This document shows positions 1 through 6,388 of a stretch of DNA of 13,368 nucleotides, piece by piece. This stretch comes from Planctomycetota bacterium (GTDB lineage Bacteria > Planctomycetota > SBBH01 > JAHFOU01). The notes under the pieces were generated by a model. It worked only from the letters and a program-made list of their open reading frames with translations, ran no database searches and was not told where the DNA came from. Made by a program: the position numbers and the translations under genes. Location: the NCBI GenBank assembly GCA_023261525.1, contig JAHFOU010000013.1:1-13368 (forward strand). Reading direction: 5' to 3'. The number at the start of each line of letters is the position of its first letter. The stretch's first letter is position 1.

Positions 1-521
1 CCCTGCCCCTCTTCCGCAACCAGGAGCTGGTGGTGGTCGGCGGCGGGGACAGCGCCGTGGAGGAGGGCACCTACCTGACCAAGTACGCCTCCAAGGTCCA
101 CCTGGTCCACCGCCGCGACACCCTGAGGGCCTCCAAGGCCATGCAGGAGCGCCTCTTCGCCAACCCCAAGATCGCCCCGGCCTGGTTCAGCGAGGTCGTC
201 GAGGTGCTCGGGGACAAGAAGGTGGAAGGCGTCCGCCTCAAGGACGTCCGCACCGGCGCGGTCCGCACCCAGCCCTGCGCGGGGCTCTTCCTGGCCATCG
301 GGCACCAGCCCAACACGGATTTCCTGAAGGGCCAGGTCCAGCTCGACGAGAAGGGCTATGTGCTCCTGAAGCAGAGGACGTACACCTCGGTCGAGGGGGT
401 CTTCGCCTCCGGGGACGTGGCCGACCACGTCTACCGCCAGGCCATCACCGCCGCCGGCTCGGGCTGTGCGGCGGCCCTGGACGCCGAACGCTGGCTCGAG
501 GCGCAGGGCGCCCATTCCTGA
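1..521 (+). CDS. trxB: Thioredoxin reductase, C-terminal part (5' truncated)
   Basis: This is the 3' part of a flavoprotein that passes electrons from NADPH through FAD and a redox disulfide to thioredoxin in the cytoplasm. Reading starts in frame at base 3, and the gene begins upstream of the window. The visible 172 residues show the NADPH-binding Rossmann motif GGGDSAVEE, followed by HRRDTLRAS, which typically contacts the NADPH phosphate. They also show the C-terminal FAD segment, with AIGHQPNT and GVFASGDV. The CxxC redox motif and the N-terminal FAD motif would lie upstream and cannot be checked. The C-terminus ends soon after the last FAD helix, as is usual for TrxB. The sigma-factor frame may start inside its 3' end, so the two could be co-transcribed. 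A ferredoxin-NADP reductase of the TrxB-like type is a less likely alternative. Confidence 0.9.
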   Translation, partial: LPLFRNQELVVVGGGDSAVEEGTYLTKYASKVHLVHRRDTLRASKAMQERLFANPKIAPAWFSEVVEVLGDKKVEGVRLKDVRTGAVRTQPCAGLFLAIGHQPNTDFLKGQVQLDEKGYVLLKQRTYTSVEGVFASGDVADHVYRQAITAAGSGCAAALDAERWLEAQGAHS

Positions 522-1035
522 GAAACCCCGCGGGGAGACCCCTCCTCCCGCGTCCTCCCCTGCGGAGGGCTTTGAAGCCCTCCTGGCCCGCATGGAGCCC
601 AGGGTGATGGCCTATCTCAGGACCCGCAGCGCCTCCCGCGCCGAGGCCGAGGACTTCTTCCAGGAGACCTTCCTGAGGGTCTGGAAGGCCCCGCCGGCCC
701 CCGGGACCCCGGCGGACTTCTACGTCCTCTCCATCGCCCGCAACCTGGCCGTCTCCGGGCACCGGCGCCGCACCCTGGAACTGGCGGACCTCAGGTCCCG
801 CGCGCCCCGCGCCGAAGGAGCCCCGGACGCGGATCCGGGCGAACGGGAGGAGGTCCGCCGCCTGAGGACGGCCCTGGCCGGCCTACCCGAGGAGCTGCGC
901 GAGGTCGCCTCCCTCAAGACCCAGGCCGGACTGTCCTGGGAGCAGATCGGGAAACTGATGGGCTTCTCGGCCGACACCGCCGCCCGGCGCTACGCCGAGG
1001 CCCTGGACGCCCTGAGGAAGGAGCTGGGCCCATGA
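466..1035 (+). CDS. ECF-type RNA polymerase sigma factor (sigma-70 family)
   Basis: This protein would direct RNA polymerase to a dedicated set of promoters. Counting from GTG 466, sigma region 2 spans about residues 36-103. It starts at FEALLARM, contains AEDFFQETFLRVWKA (core binding) and continues through FYVLSIARNLAVSGHRRR (-10 recognition). A charged linker follows. Region 4 spans about 131-186, with LPEELREV and the helix-turn-helix GLSWEQIGKLMGFSADTAARRY. The start is uncertain. GTG 466 would overlap trxB by 56 bp and adds a Pro/Arg-rich tail unlike the family. ATG 592 would cut off the first helix of region 2. An ATT at 514 would fit the domain but is a rare start. None has a convincing Shine-Dalgarno. 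The stop overlaps the anti-sigma ATG (ATGA), which implies translational coupling. I recognise the family but no specific ECF group. Confidence 0.87.
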   Translation: MRRPWTPNAGSRRRAPIPEKPRGETPPPASSPAEGFEALLARMEPRVMAYLRTRSASRAEAEDFFQETFLRVWKAPPAPGTPADFYVLSIARNLAVSGHRRRTLELADLRSRAPRAEGAPDADPGEREEVRRLRTALAGLPEELREVASLKTQAGLSWEQIGKLMGFSADTAARRYAEALDALRKELGP

Positions 1036-1823
1036 CCTGCGAGTCCCTCAAAGCCCATCTGGCCGCCCGGGCCGCCGGGGAGGACCTGCCCGGGGCCGAG
1101 GCGCTGGACAGGCACCTGGCGGACTGCGCCGCCTGCCGGGCCGAGCTGGCCTCCTGGACCGCGCTCTCGGGGCGCCTGGGCGCCGACCTCCCCGCGCCCG
1201 ACCCGTCCCGACGTGCGCGCCTGAGGGCGGCAACCCGCTCGCACCTCCTGCCCCGCCTTGCGGCCGTGGCCGCGGGACTGCTCCTGGCCCTCGGAATCCT
1301 GCTCACCCGGTCCGGAAGGGCGCCAGCGCCTCCGGAGGATTGGCGCCTGGCCTTCCTGGACGCCCGGGCCGAAGCCTCGGGCGTGATGCTGGCGCCGGGA
1401 CTGAACCCCCTCCATCGACAGGAGATGCCCCAGGCGCCCCCCGGAGGGCCTGGCGGAAAGCCGGCGGGGGCGGCCTGGTCCGCCCCCGAGGGAATGGAAG
1501 CCCTCTCTCTTTTCCAGACCCAGTTCCCCCGGCCGCTCTGGATTCCCGAGGCCCTCCCGCCCGGGATGGCGCTGGCCTCGGCCCAGGTCGCCCGTCCGGG
1601 CCCGGGCCGCAAGGCGGCCGTGATCGTCTTCGCCGGAGGGGGGCGCCGTCTCCTCCTGTTCCAAGAGGCTTCGGCTGCCACGGCCCCGCTGTCCGTCGGG
1701 CCTGGACGGCGGACCGCGAGCTTCCTGCGAGACGGCCTGGCGGTCACCGTGGCGGCCGAGGGGTTCGACGAGTCGACCTGGCGCCAGCTCTCCGAAGCCT
1801 GGACGTCCAGCCCTCCCCATTAA
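1032..1823 (+). CDS. Membrane anti-sigma factor with N-terminal zinc finger
   Basis: This is the likely cognate anti-sigma factor of the preceding gene, holding it at the inner membrane until an envelope signal releases it. The 263-residue protein starts with a zinc-binding anti-sigma domain (zf-HC2 type): Cys3, then His28-x3-Cys32-x2-Cys35, the classic HxxxCxxC. One hydrophobic transmembrane helix lies at about 73-91 after a basic stretch (RRARLRAATR). The remaining ~170 residues would be periplasmic. They include a Pro/Gly/Ala-rich part and then a beta-rich region at about 160-250 (FPRPLWIPEALPPGM, KAAVIVFAGGGRRLLLFQE). That region resembles the sensory domains of DUF4367/RseB-like anti-sigma partners, though I cannot assign it to one family. 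The ATGA overlap with the sigma gene supports coupled, stoichiometric synthesis. The order cytoplasmic finger, one helix, external domain is what the family predicts. Confidence 0.85.
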   Translation: MTCESLKAHLAARAAGEDLPGAEALDRHLADCAACRAELASWTALSGRLGADLPAPDPSRRARLRAATRSHLLPRLAAVAAGLLLALGILLTRSGRAPAPPEDWRLAFLDARAEASGVMLAPGLNPLHRQEMPQAPPGGPGGKPAGAAWSAPEGMEALSLFQTQFPRPLWIPEALPPGMALASAQVARPGPGRKAAVIVFAGGGRRLLLFQEASAATAPLSVGPGRRTASFLRDGLAVTVAAEGFDESTWRQLSEAWTSSPPH

Positions 1824-1889
1824 TCCCCGGAACCCTGCGGGGCCTCCCCGCCCCATGCGTCTTCCCTGCAACCCCTCGGGAGAGTCCCC
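1824..1889 (+). promoter_or_regulatory. Leader with alternative hairpins and Shine-Dalgarno before the DUF4424-like gene
   Basis: Three short complementary blocks follow the anti-sigma stop: CCCCG at 1825-1829, CGGGG at 1838-1842 and CCCCG at 1846-1850. The middle block can pair with either neighbour but not with both. No T-run follows, so this is not a standard terminator. A good Shine-Dalgarno, GGGAG at 1878-1882, sits 7 nt before ATG 1890 and supports that start. I see no clear -10/-35 pair. Read-through from the sigma/anti-sigma genes is plausible. The stems are short and could be chance in DNA this GC-rich. Confidence 0.35.
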
Positions 1890-3794
1890 ATGAACCGACG
1901 CCTTGCCTTCTGGTCCCTGCTCGGAACCCTGACCCTGCCCGGGATGCTGCCCGGGGACATGGCCCCCGAGCCGGCGCGGAACGCCGCGCCCTCCCTGACC
2001 CCCCAGGACGCCTCCACGCAGGTCGCCATCGAGATGGCCGCGGAAGAGGTCTCGCTGAAGCTGAGCCCGTCCCGGCTCCAGGTCGAAGCCGTCTTCCACA
2101 TGCGCAACCCGACCTCCTCCGAGATCCGGATGAAGGTGGGCTTCCCGGCGGGCCGGGACCGGGACGACCTCCAGGAGTTCGCGGTGACCCGGGACGGGAA
2201 GGCCGCCGACCTGGGCATCGTGGATCGGGGCCCCGCGGGCAGGGAGGCGCACGACTACGGGATCACCTGGGACGCCGTCTACCCGGCAGGGAAGACCGTG
2301 ACGGAGGTGGTCCGCTACCGCATGGAGGTCTCCCCCAACAGCATCCCCACGCTGGCGGGCTACATCCTCCATACCGGGGCGCCCTGGGCCGGGAAGATCG
2401 GCAAGGCCGTGGTCACTCTGACCCTGGCCGAGGGGCTCAGCGTCGATCACCTGAGCGGTCTCCAGCCCGCGGGATCCTCGCGCACGGACCGGGGGGCGGT
2501 CTGGACCTTCCGGGACCTGGAGCCCACGGAGCAGGACGACATCCAGGTCTCCTTCCATTTCGACACGGATGCCCTGGCCGATGCGTCCGACCGCCTCGCG
2601 AAGACCCCGGGGGACCCTGAGGCGAGCAAGGCCTACTGCCGGGCGGCCGGGCACATGCTGGACTCCTACGGCATCCCGGAGGCCCTGGAGGCGGGGAAGA
2701 TCCTGGCCATCGTGAGGACCTACGAGAACGACTGGTGGCTGAGGGACCAGAAGCGCCTTCCCGTGCTCCTGCACTGGGCCGTGGACAAGGCCGCCAAGGG
2801 CGACGCGGATGCCCGCGCCCTCCTGCCCCGCCTCAAGGATCTCCTGACCGCGATGTGCGACGGGCGGGTCCGGGTGGACCAGCGCGCGCTCCGCCAGGAA
2901 GAGGAGGCCTACATCCGCGAGAACACCGGGAAGCCGGGCTGGGTCCCGCGCGAGCCGGTATGGCCGTCCGAGATCGAGGCGAAACCCGCCGCGGACCAGC
3001 TCCCGGGCGTCCGGACGGATCTGGCCGCCGCCGAGAGGCTCCTCCCACCAAAGGGAGATACCGTCTACAGCCCCGAACAGGTCCTGACACTGCAGGGCCG
3101 CCTGGTGAACCAGCGCATCCTCTGCCAGGGCGTCCTCGGGGGCGATGTGGATGGCAAGGACGACCCTTTCGAACGCAGAAGGCATCCCACCTTGAAGCGG
3201 GCGGAGCTCGTTTCCCCCCGGGACCTCCATGAGACGAAGGCAAAGGACATCCCCCGCCTCGAGCTGGTGCCCCCGAAAGAGGGCATGAAGGCCCTGACGC
3301 CCTTCACCCGCTCCGAGGTCCTCGTGAAGGGCCGCCTGGTCGGCGGCCGGGGCCCGGGGGATGGGGCCCTTCGCCTCGAGGTCGAGGAGGTCCGATTCCC
3401 GGACCGCAAGCCCGATCCCTCCCTCCACCCCAGGACCGTCGCGGCCCTCAAGGCCGATCCCAAGCTCCAGGGGAAGCCGGTCGCCCTCATCGGGTACGTG
3501 CAGGACCACGGCAGCGCCTGGCCCTCGCCCTTCCTGGGCGACGGTCCGGACAAGGTCCAGGAAATGGGGAAGTTCCCGGTCGGGGACGGGATGGGCATCT
3601 CGCCGGGACCCAACCTCCTGCTGGACACGGTCGAGAGGGACCTGAGCCTCCGGAATCCGGCCAAGGGCGGCTGGATGAGGGTGGAAGGGTTCTGGTCCGG
3701 GCCCGGGCAGTTCGAGTACTTCGTCGCGGTGCTCGCCACCCCGCTCACAACCGAGGAGGCCAAGGCCGCCCTCCGCACGGAGAATGGACGATAG
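1890..3794 (+). CDS. Exported protein, DUF4424-like N-terminus plus uncharacterised C-terminal half
   Basis: This 634-residue protein has no known reaction. A basic, hydrophobic N-terminus (MNRRLAFWSLLGTLTLPGML) looks like a signal peptide or anchor. Residues about 38-225 match the pattern I associate with DUF4424. VAIEMAAEEVSLKLSPSRLQV is followed by the framework FHMRNPTSSEIRMKVGFPAG, and then by WDAVYPAGKTVTEVVRYRM, the conserved Trp-x-x-x-aromatic-Pro-Ala-Gly element that precedes a beta strand. Residues about 235-345 are probably alpha-helical. Residues about 375-620 hold three or four short beta segments of the form GRLVNQRILCQGVL, VLVKGRLVGG, PVALIGYVQD and MRVEGFWSG, which could be degenerate OB-fold-like repeats (inference). 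A good Shine-Dalgarno supports the start. The position 66 bp after the sigma/anti-sigma pair suggests it belongs to that envelope-stress unit and may be its target. It ends 15 bp from a convergent gene. Confidence 0.72.
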   Translation: MNRRLAFWSLLGTLTLPGMLPGDMAPEPARNAAPSLTPQDASTQVAIEMAAEEVSLKLSPSRLQVEAVFHMRNPTSSEIRMKVGFPAGRDRDDLQEFAVTRDGKAADLGIVDRGPAGREAHDYGITWDAVYPAGKTVTEVVRYRMEVSPNSIPTLAGYILHTGAPWAGKIGKAVVTLTLAEGLSVDHLSGLQPAGSSRTDRGAVWTFRDLEPTEQDDIQVSFHFDTDALADASDRLAKTPGDPEASKAYCRAAGHMLDSYGIPEALEAGKILAIVRTYENDWWLRDQKRLPVLLHWAVDKAAKGDADARALLPRLKDLLTAMCDGRVRVDQRALRQEEEAYIRENTGKPGWVPREPVWPSEIEAKPAADQLPGVRTDLAAAERLLPPKGDTVYSPEQVLTLQGRLVNQRILCQGVLGGDVDGKDDPFERRRHPTLKRAELVSPRDLHETKAKDIPRLELVPPKEGMKALTPFTRSEVLVKGRLVGGRGPGDGALRLEVEEVRFPDRKPDPSLHPRTVAALKADPKLQGKPVALIGYVQDHGSAWPSPFLGDGPDKVQEMGKFPVGDGMGISPGPNLLLDTVERDLSLRNPAKGGWMRVEGFWSGPGQFEYFVAVLATPLTTEEAKAALRTENGR

Positions 3795-3807
3795 GCGGGG
3801 GCTTCTT

Positions 3808-3822
3808 CCTCAGGACCTGAGG
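3808..3822. repeat. Perfect 15-bp palindrome at a convergent gene junction
   Basis: CCTCAGG at 3808-3814 and CCTGAGG at 3816-3822 are exact inverted copies around one central A. As RNA this gives a 6-bp stem with a 3-nt loop. It overlaps the stop codon and last codons of the minus-strand membrane protein and lies 14 bp past the stop of the plus-strand gene. No T-run follows on either strand; minus-strand reading runs into an A/G-rich stretch. If it terminates transcription it is not a textbook intrinsic terminator. Part of it is explained by Leu-Arg-Ser codons. Confidence 0.45.
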
Positions 3823-4469
3823 GCCCGGCGCAGGGCGCCGAGGAAGACGGCCACGCCCAGCCCCAGCCCGGTGGAGAAGACCGTCCAGGGAAAGGCCATC
3901 TCCCCCTCCCGGCAGACCAGGCAGGCGCGGGCATGGGTCGTGAACGCGAGGATGATGGTGAGACCGGCCACCCCTTCCAGCGCCCAGTCCAGGGGACGGA
4001 CGAAGGCCCCCAGGTCCTTCTCCTCCCAGCGGAGGCAGGCCCAGCCGGCCCCCACCAGGGCCAGGGCCACCAGGCAGGGCGCCAGGACGGGCCCCACCCA
4101 GGGCACCGGCAGCAGGAAGAGGAGATCCCAGGTCCCCAGCGAGGCCGGCCAGCAGAGGAAGACCTTGAGCCAGGCGTAGTAGAGGAGGTCCCAGAGCCCG
4201 AAGGAGATCAGGAACAGGGCCCAGCGTTGCCAGCGGGTGCGGCCGGCCAGCACGGACACGGCGGCCAGCATGACCAGGGTAGCCGCCTCGCGCAGGAGCT
4301 CCACCAGGCCGATGCGGCGGGCGGGGCCCTCCGCCAGGAGATCCATCACGGGGAAGCGGAACCCCGTGGGGCAGTACAGCTCCCTGAGGTAGACGACGAC
4401 GGCCGCCTCGACGGCCGCCATGGCCAGCGAGAAGAGCACCACCCAGAAGACGCGGCGCTCCAGGCCCAC
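3810..4469 (-). CDS. Conserved multi-pass membrane protein of unknown function
   Basis: This 219-residue inner-membrane protein has about six or seven hydrophobic segments: roughly 8-28, 57-75, 82-104, 112-121, 124-144, 163-178 and 193-214. Distinct blocks include VVVYLRELYCPTGFRFP (24-40), LREAATLVML (59-68), SFGLWDLLYYAWLKVFLCWP (89-108), and TWDLLFLLPVPWVGP (113-127), with charged or polar residues and WD pairs inside the membrane. From memory, similar proteins with YLRELYYP...GF and WPxSLxTWD blocks occur in several environmental bacteria without assigned function; this is recall, not a search. Cys33, Cys106, Cys132, Cys145, Cys183 and Cys186 are present; the last two form CLVC (CxxC) near the C-terminus. 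The start is GTG 4469. It has no clear Shine-Dalgarno and a TATCAT hexamer only 6 nt upstream, so a leaderless mRNA is possible. It is divergent from the DUF4139 operon. Confidence 0.72.
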   Translation of the reverse strand: MGLERRVFWVVLFSLAMAAVEAAVVVYLRELYCPTGFRFPVMDLLAEGPARRIGLVELLREAATLVMLAAVSVLAGRTRWQRWALFLISFGLWDLLYYAWLKVFLCWPASLGTWDLLFLLPVPWVGPVLAPCLVALALVGAGWACLRWEEKDLGAFVRPLDWALEGVAGLTIILAFTTHARACLVCREGEMAFPWTVFSTGLGLGVAVFLGALRRALRS

Positions 4470-4565
4470 CCCGGGATGATACCCAAATTCGGATTTTCCT
4501 CAGAACGTCCCGATGCCCCGGGCGTCTATAGTCCCGATCCAGGCCACACCATGGAGACCTTCCGC
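4470..4565. promoter_or_regulatory. Divergent control region with candidate -10 boxes, inverted repeat and direct repeats
   Basis: This is one of the few AT-richer patches in the window and it separates divergent genes. On the plus strand TATAGT at 4527-4532 is a candidate -10 for the DUF4139 operon, but no good TTGACA-like -35 is seen. An imperfect inverted repeat, GATGCCC-C-GGGCGTC at 4512-4526 (7-bp arms, one T:G mismatch), directly abuts that -10. GTCCCGAT occurs twice, at 4507-4514 and 4531-4538, bracketing the -10 with 24 bp start to start. On the minus strand TATCAT (4481-4476) lies 6 nt before GTG 4469. GGAG at 4553-4556 is a Shine-Dalgarno 9 nt before ATG 4566. An operator function is inference. 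Confidence 0.4.
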
Positions 4566-6386
4566 ATGCGCACTTCCCACCGTTGGCTCCTCCTGTCCCC
4601 CCTGCTGCTGCCGCTCTGGGGCCCCGGCCTCCTGGCCGAGGAGAAGGCCGCCCCGAGGGAGATCCAGGCCCCCATCACCTCGGTCACGGTCTACTCCGAC
4701 CGGGCCCGCGTCACGAGAACCAGCGAAGGCCTGACCCTGGGTCCGAGAACCCTCCTGAAGGTCTCCGGCCTCCCGGACGGCATGGCGGACGACTCGGTGC
4801 GGGTCTCCCTGCCCGGACATCCCTCCGCCCAGGTCCTGTCCGTGGACGTGGAACGCCGCTTCCTGGACAAGTTCACGACCGACGATGCCCGCAAGCGCCA
4901 GGAGGCCGTCCGGGCGCTCGAGGAGGAGGGCCAGCGCCTGGCTGCGCGCGAAGGCGCCCTGGCCCGGGAGGCGGAGCTTCTCCAGGGCCTGGCCGTGGGC
5001 GCCCAGCCCAATCCCGGCCAGCAGGGCCAGACGAAGACCCTGACCCCCGAAGGCTGGGGGAAGGTCCTGGACGCCGTCGCCGCCGACCTGGCCGTCAACG
5101 CCAAGTCCCGTCTGGAGGCCGCCGCCACCCGCCGGGACTGGGAGCGCCGCCTCGCCTCGACCCGCCAGGCCCTCCAGGAGGTCCAGGCCTACCACCGCAC
5201 GGCGGAGAAGGTCCTGACCGTGGAGATCGCCGGCCCCGCCCAGCCCAAGGGCGCGGGTCCCCTGGAGGTCTCCTACCTGATCGGCGGGGCCCGCTGGACG
5301 CCTTCCTACGACGTCCGTGTCCTGCCCGCCGAGAGCCGCATCCAGGTGGTCCGCCACGCCGTGGTCCAGCAGGGCACGGGGGAGGACTGGACGGACGCCG
5401 CCCTGGTCTTCTCCACCGCCATCCCGGCCGTCTCGGCCACCCTGCCCGACCTCATGGCCTGGAGGATCATGGAGGCCGAGGTCCCCCGCCCGGCCCCCGC
5501 GGCACCCCCCATGATGGATGCGATGGAAAAGGCAGACTCCCTGAGGGAGGAGCGCGATGGTGAGGGATACGAGGACAAGAATGCGGCCGTCTCCGGAGAA
5601 GCGAAGACCAGGTTCTCCAGCAGGGCCAAGGGCTCCATGGAAAACGGCCGGTTGTACCTTCGCCGATCCCGCAATGCCGAGGATCTCCGGAAGCCCAAGG
5701 ACGCGTTGGATGAGTTCTCCCGCTGGGTCCCTCCCTGCCAGCTCGCCGCCGGCTACGACTACGCCTTCCCGGCCCTCAAGCCCGAGACGGTCAAGTCCGA
5801 CGGGAGCTCCCGGCGCGTGGCCCTGGGCACGGACAGCTTCCCCGCCGCCCTGCGGTACGAGGCGGCCCCCCTCGTCTCCCCCTTCGCCTACCTGGCCTGC
5901 GACCTGAAGAACGACTCCAAGGCCCCCTACCTTGCCGGCGAGAGCAACATCTTCCTCGGAGGGGACTTCCTGGGCGCGGCCGAGCTCGGGACCGTGGGCC
6001 TGGGCGAGACCGCCACCGTGCCCCTCGGCGTGGACGAGAAGATCAAGGTCACGCGCAAGGCCCGGGACCTGAAGGGAAGCGCCGGCCTCTTCAACACCAA
6101 GGAGAGGACCTGCACCGAGGTGGAGATCTGCGCCACCTCCTTCCTCAAGGCCCCGGTGACGCTGAGGCTGCTGGACCGCCTGCCCTACGCCTTCCAGGAC
6201 GACATCCAGGTGGAAGAGGCCGGGAAGGCCACCCCGGCGCCCTCCGAAAAGACCCCGAAGGGCATCCTCGTCTGGAACCTCGCGCTCACGAACGCCCAGC
6301 CCCTCACCGTGACCTTCTCCTATGCCGTCAAGACCCCGGACGACTTCGACCTCTCCCAGACCTCCGACCCCCAAGGAGCCAAGTAG
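4566..6386 (+). CDS. Exported DUF4140/DUF4139 protein (mucoidy inhibitor-like), copy A
   Basis: This 606-residue protein has no established reaction. The family is named after a Rhizobium gene reported to affect mucoidy. A signal peptide is clear: MRTSHRWLLLSPLLLPLWGPGLLA, with likely cleavage near residue 24. The N-terminal DUF4140 domain starts at ITSVTVYSDRARVTRT (37-52). A coiled-coil-prone helical part follows at about 105-215. The C-terminal DUF4139 beta domain shows its hallmarks: YLIGGARWTPSYDVRV (237-252), QQGTGEDWTDAALVFSTAIP (268-287) and LGVDEKIKVTRK (487-498). A polar, low-complexity insert at about 300-385 interrupts the domain. I chose ATG 4566 because GGAG lies 9 nt upstream; in-frame ATG 4551 is possible and would add five residues before the signal peptide. 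It is the first gene of a four-gene operon, 2 nt from its paralogue. Confidence 0.85.
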   Translation: MRTSHRWLLLSPLLLPLWGPGLLAEEKAAPREIQAPITSVTVYSDRARVTRTSEGLTLGPRTLLKVSGLPDGMADDSVRVSLPGHPSAQVLSVDVERRFLDKFTTDDARKRQEAVRALEEEGQRLAAREGALAREAELLQGLAVGAQPNPGQQGQTKTLTPEGWGKVLDAVAADLAVNAKSRLEAAATRRDWERRLASTRQALQEVQAYHRTAEKVLTVEIAGPAQPKGAGPLEVSYLIGGARWTPSYDVRVLPAESRIQVVRHAVVQQGTGEDWTDAALVFSTAIPAVSATLPDLMAWRIMEAEVPRPAPAAPPMMDAMEKADSLREERDGEGYEDKNAAVSGEAKTRFSSRAKGSMENGRLYLRRSRNAEDLRKPKDALDEFSRWVPPCQLAAGYDYAFPALKPETVKSDGSSRRVALGTDSFPAALRYEAAPLVSPFAYLACDLKNDSKAPYLAGESNIFLGGDFLGAAELGTVGLGETATVPLGVDEKIKVTRKARDLKGSAGLFNTKERTCTEVEICATSFLKAPVTLRLLDRLPYAFQDDIQVEEAGKATPAPSEKTPKGILVWNLALTNAQPLTVTFSYAVKTPDDFDLSQTSDPQGAK

Positions 6387-6388
6387 CC

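Noticed and set aside
1825..1850. Intrinsic terminator between anti-sigma and DUF4424-like genes
   Set aside because: The stems are only 5 bp and no T-run follows; kept only as a weak leader structure.
990..3509. Open frame of 839 codons on the minus strand
   Set aside because: It is antisense to the sigma end, anti-sigma and DUF4424-like genes. It has a Gly/Arg/Leu-rich translation, no recognisable motif, and the plus-strand genes carry clear domains and Shine-Dalgarno.
3933..4565. Upstream in-frame extension of DUF4139 copy A into the membrane-protein gene
   Set aside because: The extension is antisense to the membrane protein, is Gln/Gly/Pro-rich, and would bury the clear signal peptide starting at 4566.
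2532..6211. Shared 17-base string CAGGACGACATCCAGGT at 2532-2548 and 6195-6211, encoding QDDIQ-V in the DUF4424-like protein and DUF4139 copy A
   Set aside because: Flanking sequence and protein context do not match beyond this, and skewed codon use makes identical coding of the same six residues plausible by chance.
4500..6374. Minus-strand open frame opposite DUF4139 copy A
   Set aside because: Copy A has a signal peptide and family hallmarks. The antisense translation is His/Gly/Leu-rich and featureless.
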